This document shows positions 10,111 through 22,531 of a DNA stretch of 64,000 nucleotides, piece after piece (positions within the stretch are counted from its first letter, which is position 1; each line of letters opens with the position of its first letter). Under the pieces are notes generated by a model. The model saw only the letters and a list, made by a program, of their open reading frames with translations, did not search any database and had not been told where the DNA came from. The position numbers were made by a program, and so were the translations under genes. This stretch comes from Clitopilus passeckerianus (taxonomy: Eukaryota; Basidiomycota; Agaricomycetes; Agaricales; Entolomataceae), in contig CALYLX010000150.1 in assembly GCA_944990035.1 (NCBI GenBank), forward strand, positions 124,001-188,000. The letters are read 5' to 3'.

Positions 10111-10452
10111 TTAGAAGCACTGTGATTCAGGGATTGTCAGCAAAGTACTGGAGAGTGCGGACTATCTACTCACCCCTGGCACCATCGATAGTTGTAACAC
10201 AATGTATTCCTGTTTCTTTTTTGAACTCCTAGTAGTGAATTGTGGGCCAGAGAACGAGGCATAGGACTCGTAGTCGCTTTCGCCACTCGTAGACCTCCTC
10301 GATTTGGTCGCAAACGAGTACTCAGACGTAGGCGACGGAGGTATGCTCCCGTCCGACTCGTCACAGCTGGATTGTCGAGACACGGAAGGCCTTGTTTGTT
10401 TCGATGAGCCGTTGAACATCAACTTTAGGCGCTTTGGGATCAAGGTAGGCAT
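10111..10452 (-). CDS. small Ser-rich hypothetical protein
   Basis: Exon 1 (10452-10174) encodes 93 residues rich in Ser, Arg and Lys (PSVSRQSSCDESDGSIPP, TSEYSFATKSRRSTS). It ends at a good donor (GTGAGT). A branch-like GCTGAC and acceptor TCACAG join, in phase, a two-codon exon with a stop at 10111-10113. The composition is like disordered regulatory proteins. No family is recognised. The terminal micro-exon is a weak prediction; transcripts could read on differently. Confidence 0.35.
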
Positions 10453-13400
10453 GGTGAAGGTAGACGTCCCAGTTGCAGCGATAGTTGGAGTTGGAGTGGT
10501 CTAGCCAACCAATGTGACTACTTATACAGTCTACTGCCCTCGAATAGCGCGCCTATCCTCGTGGCTTCGGTGCTCTTGCTCGGTACAAGATCATATTAAA
10601 TCTGCCCAGGAGGTGTTTGAGCCGGTCTTAGAACAGCCAGGTGAAATGGATTTGGAGAGGACTAGCCAAAATAGACATCCTGATCCCCGCAGTAATCATG
10701 AGCCAGATAACAATTGACGTTCGGCCGAACCATCGAAGAGAAGCAGGGGGCTGGTCACAATATGCTATCCAAGCACTTACTTAGGATAGGAGAGCGAGCT
10801 GCACTGTCTGGTAGGCCATTGTAGAGCCTGTATTATCTTTTCGCCTTCTCAGTGAGAGGTTCAGTCCGCGCCAGACAGCATCAGAAGATCGAGAAGGGAA
10901 GCGAACAGGTTACTCCAACTCTCTAAAAACGGTGAGTGTTCCGAGTAGGGCCAACCATGAGCCATCTCGCGATTGTTTGGGACTGGCGCTGGAGCTGCAA
11001 TGGTACTAGGCTATACCCTGACAGTCGGTGGTAATAGTCAACCCTCAGGCTGATGCTGAACAAACTCGGCGCTTGTCGGGCCACCTCAAAAGTTCAATCG
11101 GAGACAATTCACTGGCAGGTTGCTCAATCAACTCAGATGACTGCCTCACTTTTGTATCAACAGACGACATCCAGACCGTACAAGAATTCAACACATTGGT
11201 TCTTTCAGATGCTTAGACTCCTTCAGACTCAGAGTCTTGTCCGAAGTCGAGGTTCCCGCCATGACCAACTTGCTACCGACATAACTCCGGAGCTGCAGAC
11301 TAGCCAAGTCTGCTGATTCAAGCACAAGGGCAAGATGGCTTGGTCTTGAATCTATATCAAATAATCCTCGTTGAGAACCCAGCTTTCAGCTGCAAGAAGC
11401 CCTGATGATCTCGGCACGAGGCGGCAATTTTTTCTGTTCACTTGATCGTTACATCTGGAGACACACAACGTGGATCCGACGATATCTCATCATGAGTCGA
11501 CCTTCTGTGTACAGAATGCCTCTGACGCATTCCTTTGGTTTTCAAAAAATGGAACGGTCATTGCGTTCTGCGGACGGAACACGAGCCGTACAGTCTAGTT
11601 CTTCCTCTGCATGTAGGCCTCAGCTTGACAGTAAAAATGACTCCGGGCTGATCTTCCCACCGGTCTAAACTCTGCCTCGTGCGTTATCTCTGGCGCCGAT
11701 AGTGACTCCCGTTCTTTGCGATCCAAAATCTTGGCCTCCTGGCCTCTGCCTTAGACATTGACGGTGGCGACTTAGGATCGCCCACAAATCATGACCGAGA
11801 TCATTCTTCCAGGCCCAGGTCTGTGAAACCTCTACCATCGTCACAATGGTAGCCGACTTACACAAAGGACTCTATGTTCAGATCTAACATTTTCACGGAT
11901 CTCGGTACATCTCATCTCGTTGACATACTACGGGATTCACATTAGTTGCCTATGAGGCTCTATCCCGCTTATTGTATGACAGACCGAGAGTGGCCCGAAA
12001 GGACTGACAAATACATCGGGTTCTGCGTCAGTTGGGCCATTGTGGGTGGTCTGGATTACCAGCTTCCGCCTATTTTGCAGCATCTACCCCTCGATTAAAC
12101 TGTAAATCGTATAGACCGATCTCAATTTGGGGCAGCGACCCAAAGCTATCTTACCTTTATATTCGAAGAAATCTGTCCAAATCGTCATATAAAAAGGTAG
12201 AACAAGTCAGCCGCCGGACTCTAGCGGGGGCTACCAATCAGCGATGTCAAAATGGCGGAGTCAGGCGACCCCCTCCACAATTATGCAGAAAGGACTCGGG
12301 GACCTCAAGAAACAAGTTAACAAATGGAATCAGAAGCATGCGGGGGGTCGCCCAGACAGAGCATCGCCATCAATTCATTATAATTGGGGGCCTGTAGCCT
12401 GAACGAGCCTCGCTGATAGCACTTCGACCCAAGAAACTTCAAAGACGCCGGCCTAGCTCTTGGCGGCCTAGCTGAGAATAGATGGGCGAATGGGTTTCTC
12501 GCCACATGTACGGAGACGTTAATCAAATTCGAATCATTGCTATTAGGAAAAAAATGAAAGAACAAAGCTAAAACACGAAAAATGTCAAAACTGAACAGGG
12601 GGGAAGAACTGCGCTGACCAACACTACCCAATCGAAGCCATTTTCCCTCATTCGGTTGCTGCAAAGCCAGAGGCGCCGTCAATATGATTACAATCACCGT
12701 GCATCTTGCGCGAACAATGTTTGACTCGGAGCAGTGATTGAAGAAGTCAGATTGCATGAGTGAACGATAAAAGGTGCCAAAGATTACATGTGCAGAGCAG
12801 CATCGACAAAGAACGCAATGACGTGTTGAGTGTCGAGTGGTTCGAGCCGTATGACTCGGGAAATTGTTGGTCGAATTATCGATTACCTGATTGCCACTCA
12901 TGGTTCCGGGATCATTACTTTTCGTGACCCGGAGGCACTGTGAATTGTTGTGGGCGGAAGAGCGAAACGAGATCAGGCAAGTATGAACGGGTTCATGAAA
13001 TATCTTCGGGAGGTTCAACGATACTTCAGTATTGTGCATAAGTTGTACCGTATACCACTCCCCTGCCGGCCTACCTCTTTAGTGCGCTAGATTCCCCCGT
13101 CCCCCGATGAGTGAGGCCGAGAGCTCGAATGTAGATCATGGCGTCAACACCGAGGGACGATCACCCAACGAGGTCGCTTCATGATCGGTCCGTTAAAATG
13201 CGAGCGTAAATTCGAGCGCCCCGAAAGGCAAGATGTTAACATCGGTTTTACGCGCTCGAGACGACGTGTTGGGAAAAGGCTGAAACACTCAGATGACCAA
13301 AGGTGCCACACTTTACTTGCATATTTTGTGTGATCCCTCCAAAGAACAAAGACTCGGTGGGGTTGGCCGAGATGACCCAGCAAGAACAGTGAATCTTACT

Positions 13401-13999
13401 AACTATGGAACGAAATGATGTTCATATTCAACAAGGACGTGGATGACTAGTCATAGTCACCTGAATGATACCAATGTAGACGCTCATTTAGACAAAAGAT
13501 GTTGATAGCAGATACACATTCGCTGTATGATTATCAGGTTGACGAGTAACTCAACTCGGTTGGCGAAGTGAAAACAAAGTATCTACCCCGAAAGGAGTGG
13601 GTGCAGATCATGTCACCTGCCCTTTGTCAAACAAGGATCAGGTATCACAGAGGCCATATTCCCGGCGGCAGGAGAACAACGAACAAGCGAGAAAGATCAG
13701 GCCAGAGTGAACTCGAGAGATTGCTTGGCTAGGCGAGCTTAGGCTCTTTGGGAGCAGAAAGTTGAGATATATTAGGGTATATTTGCGAGCCAGAGTGCCG
13801 TCCAAGTGAAAGAAATAAGCAATCAAGAGAATCAAGCTTGATGACGGGGATATCGAGCGTCGAAACAAGATGGAAGCCCGCCGGGGGCGGATGGCGGTGT
13901 CAGCCAAAACACTGTACAAGCGGAGTTTCAAACCGATCCTAAGCTTAGATTTCCACGAATTGGAACCCTTCACGCGCTACCACCATCTAATCCGCAGAA
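10453..13999. other. gene-poor region, 3.5 kb
   Basis: No gene model holds up on either strand. The longest open frame (12317-13039, minus) has no motif or splice support. No terminal repeats, transposase or reverse transcriptase motifs were seen. The last few hundred bases must contain the 5' region of the CRZ1-like gene. Confidence 0.45.
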
Positions 14000-16316
14000 A
14001 TGGACGACTCGCACAGCAATGGCTCCCCGTATATAAATGAGATTGACCTGCAGCCACCTTCACCGGCAAATTCTCAGCAGTTGGGTCTTTACTCTGCTGA
14101 CTACCACAATTCACCGTATTCTTCACATTCAGATCTATCTTTCGGTGGCGACGTCCAGCAATCACCAAACCTAGCTTTATTCAGCGACGACGGCTACGAT
14201 CCGTCCGAGTTTGACAACCCAAACTCAGGATCTTCGCTGTTAATGTTTGACGGCCCAACGAGCGACGATTACTACAACTTTTATCGCTCCCCGTCGCCTT
14301 CAGGGTCAGACAACAATCACGAAGAGAATCCATCCGGAGCTTCTTCAGCTTCATCGAATAACACCCATTTCTCCCCCAACCTTGCAATGGCGCACTCTTT
14401 TGAGAACCTCTCGTTCCAGTCCCCGAATTGGGGAACCGAGCCACTCCCACAGAACAAGGCAGCCTCTCCCCCACGTCTAATGATCGCGGACCAGCAGGTT
14501 CCCATTGTCGTCAATGCTCCAGATGACAATGTAGATCTCGGCCCAAGCCTCAATGTTGTGCCGGCCACTCCGATAAGTGGCGGACTTGGTGTGGTCAACA
14601 TCCCTAACGGTCGGCAACAGCACACCTCCAACTGGCTGGAACCGGACGCACGTTCGGGCTACTCATCCAGGTCTGTTTCTCCTGCTCAGTCTCTTGGAGC
14701 GACAACCCCTGGTCCAAGCCGTTCTCCTTCCGCTTCCCCTCAACCCGGTCACCCAATCCCGGACCAGCAACCACCGCGTTCCCGTAGTAGGTCCGACACA
14801 AACACGGAACCTCCGAACTGGGATGCTATCACGGGCGGTGAAGGTTTTCCGCAAAGCCATCCTTCTCAACAAGGTTTCCAGAGCGGAACCGCTCATCCTC
14901 CTACCCTTGGCGCCAACTTCACCTTCGGTGGCCCAGCCAATAATGGCACGATGAATAATGCCCCCACCAACAACGGCTTCTTGTCACCTGAATATCCTGA
15001 ATTCAATCTAACAGGACTTCGCCGTAGCAAGTCTGATGCTGGCGGCAATGGTGGTCTCAACCGTCATCGCGGCTCACGATCAGAAGATTTCCGCTTCTCT
15101 GATCAGTTCGTGCCAGGGCAGTCAGGTCAAGGGCTCAATTTCCCTCCCAGTGCCCACAACGATTTCATCCGATCTCAACAAGTACAACAGCAGCAAGTCC
15201 CACAGCAGCAATACCTCACCCCAAGCCTGCAACCCGACATTCTTCGCCCTTCACATTCCCATTCTCAATCGCTCTCTGCCCCGTACCCAGGTCACGTGCC
15301 TAATATCACTGGCTCTCCCAATTTATCCGCCACCTCCAATAACCGCCACTATCGGCGTGCCTCTTCAGGAACAAGGTCAGAGCGCGGGCCCAGCGCAGGA
15401 CAATGGGACGACGGTCTGGCTCATAGCAACAGAGCTAGCCCTTATCCTAGCCCACATGCCAGCCCACGAGGACGACCGATGCCCCTCGGCCAAGATGACT
15501 ACAATTTCGGCGGCATGTCAGGAGGATTGACAGCTGACATGGCTGCAAGCCTGGGACCGAAGATACCAACTAGTGGCGGTCAATATGTGGTGACTGTATC
15601 AAAGCCCAACGTTACGACCGTCCGGACGACGAACGCGAGCCAGAAACGAAGGAAACAAGAAGCTACGTTTGTTTGCCCGGTTCCTGGCTGCAACAGCACC
15701 TTTACTAGGAGTTTCAACTTGAAAGGTATAGTCTCTTGCGTATCTTGATACATGGAACAAAGACTGATCGGTTTTGAAGGGCATATACGCTCTCATAACG
15801 AGGAGAAACCGTTCCAATGCCATTGGCCAGGATGCGGCAAAGGCTTCGCCCGCCAACACGACTGCAAGAGGCACGAGCAGCTTCATACGAATTATCGCCC
15901 GTTCAATTGCGACGGGTGCAAGAAGCAATTTGCGCGGATGGACGCGCTAAACAGACATCGTAAGTCATCTCTCTGATAATCATCACCATGATCTCTGCAA
16001 TCTCCCCATCTCATCACGGACCTGATCATCTCACTTACGCCTATCCCCAACAGTACGTTCCGAAGGTGGTGCAGAATGTGCCAAGCTGCAGGAAGCAAAC
16101 GGGGGATCTACCTCCGCCACCACAGCCTCGACTCCACCCGGATCAGCAGAGATCCCTGGCATGAAGTCCTCACCGAACACGTCTGCAGCTACGTTATATT
16201 CGGATGTACTGTCAAACGACTCGTCAGTCACGTACACCCGACAAGGCGCTGCTCTTCGCTCCGGCAGGCCGAAGCTTGAGGATACTTGGGGCGTAGGAGT
16301 AGCTGTTGCGCTATAA
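14000..16316 (+). CDS. CRZ1: CRZ1/Prz1-like C2H2 zinc-finger transcription factor
   Basis: Three exons (14000-15725, 15780-15959, 16054-16316) give 722 residues. The long N-terminal part is Ser/Pro/Asn-rich and disordered, with a Gln-rich stretch near residues 390-405. Three fingers follow from about residue 559: CPVPGC..HIRSH, CHWPGCGKGFARQHDCKRH and CDGCKKQFARMDALNRHL, then RSEGGAEC. The ARQHDCKRHE and FARMDALNRHLRSEGG signatures are typical of Crz1/Prz1, the factor dephosphorylated by calcineurin to enter the nucleus on calcium stress. The first intron interrupts, in phase 1, the codon before the first His of finger 1; five downstream paralogues share this site. No clear PxIxIT calcineurin docking motif was identified, so calcineurin control is inferred from the family. 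Confidence 0.87.
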
Positions 16317-16733
16317 CCTTCACCAGTCGTGTCGAACTGTGACTTGGCTGCTGGCTCAGGAATTCCAATCACCACCACCATCACCTTTTTTCCATTTTAA
16401 TCCCTCCCTACTCTCTTTACCTGTATCTATTCTGATTCCTATTCTGTCCATTATTACATATTTGTTGCTTTGGTATCGTACGGACTTTTGTTTCCTTTTT
16501 TTTTGTTTATAAATGGCCCCAGCGCTCGAGTCGGACTGGCTGACTAGAGTGGCTTGTCCACTTCTTTGCTATCGTGTTCTCTGGCTTATTCTTACTCAGT
16601 GTACTCACTACTGGCATGTCATGATACCGAATTTTATTAACGTATGTAGCATATCTATGTAGATACTCGAATTGAACGACAAGAAATCCAAGAGGGAATA
16701 TTTGGTTAATTGAAACCATGTATGCATCAGCAA
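16317..16733. other. intergenic between convergent genes
   Basis: T-rich 3' flank of the CRZ1-like gene (including a T9 run near 16496) facing the 3' end of the F-box gene. No other feature. Confidence 0.5.
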
Positions 16734-18353
16734 CTACTCCGAATCCGATAGGATCCACGAGGCTTCTTCTAGGTCGAACGAGTTTGTCATGTCCAACTCG
16801 ACTATTTTACCGATATAATGCTCGAAATAGCTTTGATCGATGACACATCCGTAGAAACACAGTTTCGGGATCGGGAAACCTCGATGTTTGCGCCATTTGA
16901 TAAATTCAACAACAGTTGTCGAGAAAACGGCCGTTTTCGGTTGTCTTGCCATTTCATAGATGTCCAGAGACCGCAAGGCTGGAAAGTATATTTCGCCAGG
17001 GAGCGTGGGATCTTGTAGTTTGTATAGCACGTATGGAACGACACCGGATGATAGACCCAGGTTCTCGACGTTGAGGAATAAGTGGAAATTCTGAGCTAGC
17101 ATATTGACGGAATCCACAGGCCTGACCTGTGGTGACTCCCCAAAGTCAATCGGAAACTGAAGCTGTACGGTGGATGGGTATGACGATTGAAAGATAACCG
17201 ATGATAGGGAATGAAAGAAGGGCATGAAGTCTGTTGATCTGTCCTCCTCGAAGCCGAATCTGAGAAGCAACACCGGACATGGCGGCATAGACAAATTCTC
17301 CCGCCAAGGAGGACTTTCAGAAGACCAAACATCTGACTCGAGCCTGGTAAGGTTGGAGAAGTTGACAATGTGAAGGGTGTTGTCAAACCCAGCTACCCAA
17401 CGCCACCGGTGATGGTCTTCACAAGCTTCGACCTTTTCTCGTACCAGCCCAATAAGGGTTTGTTGGCCGGTTCCAATGGAACTGAAGGTACAGTCAAGCT
17501 TTAGGCCACATTTACGGGGTAAGGATAGCGAGGAGAGCAGCTGAATAGCGTCTGTAAGGGGAAGAGTGAGAGTAATCATCTCCAAGTTCGGAAGCAAAAG
17601 CTTGGTGTTTGGGAGGGGTTGTGAATGATCGACCAGGGTATTGGGGACAATGGCGACATCAAGAACCAACCAGCGTAAGTTAGGTATTGATGATAAAACC
17701 TGCAGCCAGCTCTGGAGGGATGGCACTCTGGGTTCCTTCATCTCTTTTACTTCGAGGTCCTGGAGATTTGAGAGCCTACCAAGTGAGGAGGGGGACAAAG
17801 CGAAGAACCATCCTTTCAGTTCTACTCGTTTAAGATTTGGGGAATCCAGCAGGGGGGATACCGAAGGGTTGTAGAAGGTTGGTACATCATCCTCCGCGGA
17901 ATAATCGGTCTCTCTGATAGCTTCCAGCCTCAGCTGCTCGAGGTTTGGTAAAGGCCGAGAAAGGTACGACAAATGAATCATACTCGCCAATTGGCCAGTA
18001 TCGTCCTCGACATCAATGTATAGTCGCAAGTCGAAGGTCAACAATCTCGCCGCATGTTCCGAGACTAGTTGGAGCACCTCGTAGTCCTTGTCGTCAGTGC
18101 TGAGGACCAGGTCTTCCCCGCCGAACTTTAACAAAGACTCTCCCGAGCGATGTAGAAGTTCCCGGATCCGGATGAGAGGGCCGTCATAGTCGATAACGTA
18201 GCTCCAAAGGGCAGAGTGCTCAAGGGCAACTTGTCTCCACCATTTGCATACGTATGAAATATCGAGGATAGTCCGGAGCCTTTCTGAGACCTCATCGTCT
18301 GGGTCGGTCGCAATGCTGAAGAATATGATATCGAGAACATCGCGGGGAATCAT
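16734..18353 (-). CDS. F-box protein with leucine-rich region
   Basis: One intron-free frame. The ATG at 18353 directly opens the F-box (MIPRDVLDIIFFSIAT, then YVCKWWRQVALEHSALWSYV), so I prefer it to extended non-ATG starts upstream; the product is 539 residues. Downstream are irregular leucine-rich segments (for example LPNLEQLRLEAI, SPNLKRVELKGWF, LSNLQDLEVKEM, IPNLRWLVLDVA). In Agaricomycetes such proteins form a large expanded family of SCF ubiquitin-ligase substrate adaptors: the F-box binds Skp1 and the LRR part presents substrates. The substrate is unknown. It is placed between the CRZ1-like gene and the zinc-finger array. Confidence 0.82.
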   Translation of the reverse strand: MIPRDVLDIIFFSIATDPDDEVSERLRTILDISYVCKWWRQVALEHSALWSYVIDYDGPLIRIRELLHRSGESLLKFGGEDLVLSTDDKDYEVLQLVSEHAARLLTFDLRLYIDVEDDTGQLASMIHLSYLSRPLPNLEQLRLEAIRETDYSAEDDVPTFYNPSVSPLLDSPNLKRVELKGWFFALSPSSLGRLSNLQDLEVKEMKEPRVPSLQSWLQVLSSIPNLRWLVLDVAIVPNTLVDHSQPLPNTKLLLPNLEMITLTLPLTDAIQLLSSLSLPRKCGLKLDCTFSSIGTGQQTLIGLVREKVEACEDHHRWRWVAGFDNTLHIVNFSNLTRLESDVWSSESPPWRENLSMPPCPVLLLRFGFEEDRSTDFMPFFHSLSSVIFQSSYPSTVQLQFPIDFGESPQVRPVDSVNMLAQNFHLFLNVENLGLSSGVVPYVLYKLQDPTLPGEIYFPALRSLDIYEMARQPKTAVFSTTVVEFIKWRKHRGFPIPKLCFYGCVIDQSYFEHYIGKIVELDMTNSFDLEEASWILSDSE

Positions 18354-18859
18354 AGCCAATGTGTGGATCCTCAGGCTTGATGAAAAAGTGGTGCCAACGT
18401 CTTCTCGGGTGGTGTTCAATCGGAAAATGGGCCGCCGCCCTGCTAGGCTCTTATACCATGAAATCAATCAGACACGATGCAGAGCTCGTGGATGCCACGA
18501 GACAACTGGACGACGACCGAGTAAAGCCTGGACAATGGGAACTCATGTTTCAGTCGGAAATTCACGAAAGTCGAGCAGCCACGAGACGTAGATAATTTTG
18601 CAGAGGGGAATCATGATGATCTTTATCAGGAGAGCGGTTTGTCAATTATAAATAAATACAGTAGAACTGTTGCTACAAGATAGATTTGCAAAAAGCATTG
18701 GATAACAAATTGAGAACAAAACAATGCAAGGTATCATAGTGAATTGGGGGAGATTGCATAGGTCAAATAGTCCGAATCAGTCCATGATCCCAATGTTGGG
18801 GTATCGTGTAATTGTGCGTGAAGAGTTGTGCGAGTGTGCGTTCATCCATGCGATACTTG
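18354..18859. other. intergenic
   Basis: Upstream region of the F-box gene and 3' flank of the first array zinc-finger gene. Nothing else was recognised. Confidence 0.5.
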
Positions 18860-20647
18860 TCAAAAGTAAGAAGTTCGTTCTTGCTTAGAGGGATGGTTTG
18901 GGTTAGCAGGGCAGTTGCCCGCATGTCGTTTGGCGACGTCGGGCGTTCTCGAGTGTTGGCCGCAGCCACGGTGTGGGCAGATATAGGGCTCGATAGCTAG
19001 GTGAGCCCACAGATGACCTGAAACATTACCATGAGCGAACTGAGCAAGGGAGTATATGAATTCACAACTTACTAGCCGCCCGATCGCAGGATGTGAAATC
19101 TGCGAGGCACCGTGGGCACCAGAAGTTCCCTGGTCGTTTCCTTCGTTGATTACTGGCTTTGAGGATGGCCACAGACGCCACAGAGTTTGTTAGTCCAGTA
19201 CTCCAAGCATCGTCTGGAATGGTCTTTATCAAACGGTGTATCTCCAGGCAGTGTTCCCGGCGACGGCCCCAGAAATCTCGAAGGTACACTAGAGTTCGAT
19301 TATGAGCCTCCTTCGGAGCAATGCCCTCCGTGCAGCACTCGGCTTTCAGAATATCCATGGCAGGGGACTCGCTAAGGTTCGTTTCCGCGATTAGCTGGGC
19401 AATAGTTGCCTCCGTCTGGGCGTAAATGGAAGCTTCTGTAGGCGTGGTGCTGCCCTGAGGTCGACGCTCAAAGATAACAGAACGCGTTGTGGAAACGGGT
19501 GAGTGACGCTTAGAGGCCCTTTCTTTCTTGCGCCGATTCTTGGCAGCGACAGACGGACTAGACGGCGCCAACAGATTGGCTTGTTGGGCGGGCAAGCCTG
19601 GAACCACAGGTGGAGGGGGAGATAGCTCAACCTTTATCGAGATGTTTGGGCTGGGGCTCGTTGGCACCCAGTGAGCGAACTGGTGGTCGTTGATGGAGAG
19701 CGGCTCCGGCGCAGCCGGTGAGACATCGAACGCATTCAAGCCACCAATCAAAGGACTGAGGTATTTCAGCTCTCCTCTTGCGTCAGGGCTGCGGCATTCG
19801 ACAGAATGTTCGGTACCGAAAACATGGAAGCCACCGAAAGCTGAGATCCCATCGTCATCGAGTCCCAGAGATGAGAAGTTATCGATGGCACCGCCCACTA
19901 TCCAGTTGTCGGAATCCAAGGAATTCGTGGATAAGGGAGAGTAAGGGAAATCTGGATAAGCCGGGGAGTATGGCGAATTGCTGGCTTCAGAGAGGTAGGA
20001 AGCTAGAAGGAAATGAGAATCAAATTGCCTTTGTCGGCGAATGACGCACCGTCGCTGTGTGGACTGGGGTATGGGCTCAGCTCGCTGTACGGGCTAAGGG
20101 GTGAAAGGAAGTTCTTGAGTGTAGGTGATAGAGGGGTATCTAAGCAGTCTACACAATCAATTTGACGTTCTTGGAATATCTTTAGGAGCATACCTGGATA
20201 GAGAGTGTGATCAGCGCTTTGCCCATCATTGGGGAGTGGCGATAGTAGGTCATCTAGAAGAAAGGGCTCCATCAGTATTTTGGTGGGGGAGTAGACGTAG
20301 AAGAAATCCTTGCCATGAATCCCAGCGATATCAGAGCACTGTTCTTCGTTGATTATCTCTGCAATTAAACGTAATTAGCTTCTGTGGCGCAGTAGGCAAC
20401 GTGGGCCTGAACACGTACGATTGAAAACCTCTTGTGACGCACAGTCAAGGCCTTGTTCGGGAAATCTGGAGGCTAAAGCAAATGCATCTTGACCAAGAGC
20501 ATTCTGTAGAGAGCTGCTAGTGGACACAAAAGGACCCTTTGTTGAAGAGGTTGCAGGGCGGACATGGCCGCCACTCTGATACCTGGGTTGATTTCCATAC
20601 GCTCTCCTGATTTGTATCGGATTGGGATTGAGAAGCAGAGACGACAT
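18860..20647 (-). CDS. C2H2 zinc-finger transcription factor, array copy 1 (divergent)
   Basis: Five exons: 20647-20419, 20358-20194, 20148-20050, 20002-19073, 19017-18860, all phase 1, 526 residues. The N-terminal and central parts are Ser/Pro-rich. A basic stretch (KNRRKKERASKRH) could be a nuclear signal. Finger 1 (CPRC, 12 residues, HLWAH) fits C2H2 spacing but lacks the usual Phe/Leu pattern of its relatives. Finger 2 (CPHRGC..KRHAGNC) is C2HC. The last intron splits the codon before the first His of finger 1, exactly as in the CRZ1-like gene. The 45-nt intron at 20149-20193 is a multiple of three and open, so it may be retained. It is longer and more diverged than the other copies. Confidence 0.8.
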
Positions 20648-22531
20648 GATAGTGGCAAAGTAAGACTGGTCGGGGACGGGGGAGAGTAGTTCTCTGCAGG
20701 AAGTCCTGATGCCAGCTTAAATAGCCCTAGGTGATATCTCGGGTGACGGGCCATCTGAAGATGAGGCTTGACTCAAAGCCCCTACACGTGTTGGCTAACT
20801 CCGCATGGGCAACGAGATTTCACTCTTGGGCGCTAAAGGTGAGATACGAGTTCGCATCGTGGTACTCTGTGGGTCCAAATCCAGTACAGCGTCGTCGAGC
20901 TTTTGGCCCTTTCTCGGTCATTCCACACAGTGAGTTCAACATCCATCAGACGTGTTTGCGCCTGGGACGGAGGCTGATATTTACATTTATTAGAAGTGGA
21001 AGCTTGCGCCAAAGTCGCCGCCAATCCCAACAGCTGGATTCGTCGACGTAAATGTGTTTCTTCTCTACAATGACTCTGGCATAAGATCTGTGCAATTACT
21101 TACCGCACTATTGTGGGCTTGCAAGTTGTTTGTATACAAAGCACTGGCTTTGGTATTGGTTGTACCACAGTGAACGCAACCCTAGTTCCAACTTTCCAAC
21201 TAGTTCCTGACACTAAATTCGCATGTCCTCTTATAGATAGAAATGCTTCATATCACAAGTCATGCGACGCCCTGCGCGTCTACTGCGATTGATCCCTGAA
21301 TTCTTGGAAACTCCAGTCCATTCGCTTCGCTGACATTCCCTGGGCTGTCAACCAAAGAGCTAGTCGGGAGTTTGTAATTGCCCAGACGGATAATACACCC
21401 ATTTGCATTGCATAGAGAATTCAGACAGTGCAAGTCAATGCACACAACATACTATTACATGGGCTAATTGCCACGGTTTTCTAGCTCTCCTGCATCAATG
21501 AGTTCCCGAGTCATATCGATCAAATCCACAAAAACCTTTTTCTTCCCCCACACGGGTCAAGATCGTCATTTGCTGCGATATTTGTGACGGTGACCACGAA
21601 AGTACCTGTCTATCAGAAAGATCGGTAAAATGGAATATATTCTAATAGGCGCGCCCCCAGCTTCATGTCCGTTATCAGCAGCGTAAGCTCCTTCATCAGC
21701 GGACGGAAGATTGTGATGACACCCAGCCAGAACCTGACATTGGAAACGAGGCAGCCATGCTCCTCCCAGCATGGTTACCGCGGATGTGTTTAGCAGGCTT
21801 CCTGACCAGGACATCTGGGCGTATTGTATCGCTGCAGCTGAGCCCACACGTCTTCCATTCTAGCATAGGTTAATAGTGGGTCCAATCTGACATTCACACC
21901 GTTTTTTGTGCCCGAAAGCGATGTAATTAGCTTGACGTCGTGCTTGAATTCATCCGTGGAGTCCGCCATCGTAGTACCGTATCCAAGGCGCTGGCTTCGA
22001 GACGCGATCCGTCCTTTCTAGAGGTATATTCCAGAAAAGCCACTAGGATATCGCACAAAGCAATTCGCGTTTATTACCGGGCCGCCTAGCCTCGTGTTCG
22101 GCACCGGCGATGACCCAAGCATGGAAGCCTCATGGGCTGTGCGTTATTAGTTCCTGTGGCCACCTTCACATTCCATCATGCGATTCAACCCGCACGACGT
22201 TCGATTATATTCCATTTTTTAGAGATTTGTTATTATTGATCCAGTGAGAGGTACAATTGCTCTATATTACTTTATAAATGAGGGGTATGCGTTGTAAAAT
22301 ATGAGACGATGAAAATGCAAGCAAGCAGCGAGAGAAGCCAGCAGGGGCTGTATTACATTAAAGTGGTATCAAAAAGGTGTGCACTAGACAGCAAGCAGCT
22401 AGTTGCGTCGGTATAAAGGATAGCATAGCATTGCACTGCAAAGCATAGCCAATAAATAACGAGGACAGCAGAGTGGCAAGAGCGGAAAGAGCGGAAGAAG
22501 AGAGAGAGAGAGACAGGCGATTGAGAACAGG
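20648..22531. other. intergenic, 1.9 kb
   Basis: Promoter of array copy 1 at the left (TATA-like element listed separately). The rest shows no supportable gene, repeat or RNA. Confidence 0.45.
20718..20727 (-). promoter_or_regulatory. TATA-like element, array copy 1
   Basis: Read on the minus strand it is GGGCTATTTA, about 71 bases before the start codon. The same GGCTAT context precedes the copies at 28.2 and 33.9 kb. Confidence 0.4.

Noticed and set aside
12317..13039. 240-codon open frame on the minus strand
   Set aside because: No domain, biased composition or splice context. It overlaps other frames in a gene-poor region and ends without a convincing context.
13638..13973. 111-codon minus frame just before the CRZ1-like gene
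   Set aside because: It lies in the expected leader/promoter of a well-supported gene on the other strand and has no motif.
14490..14520. PIVVNA as a calcineurin docking motif in the CRZ1-like protein
   Set aside because: It only loosely resembles PxIxIT; the final positions do not fit.
18354..18467. N-terminal extension of the F-box protein
   Set aside because: It starts from a non-ATG codon. The ATG at 18353 opens the F-box directly.
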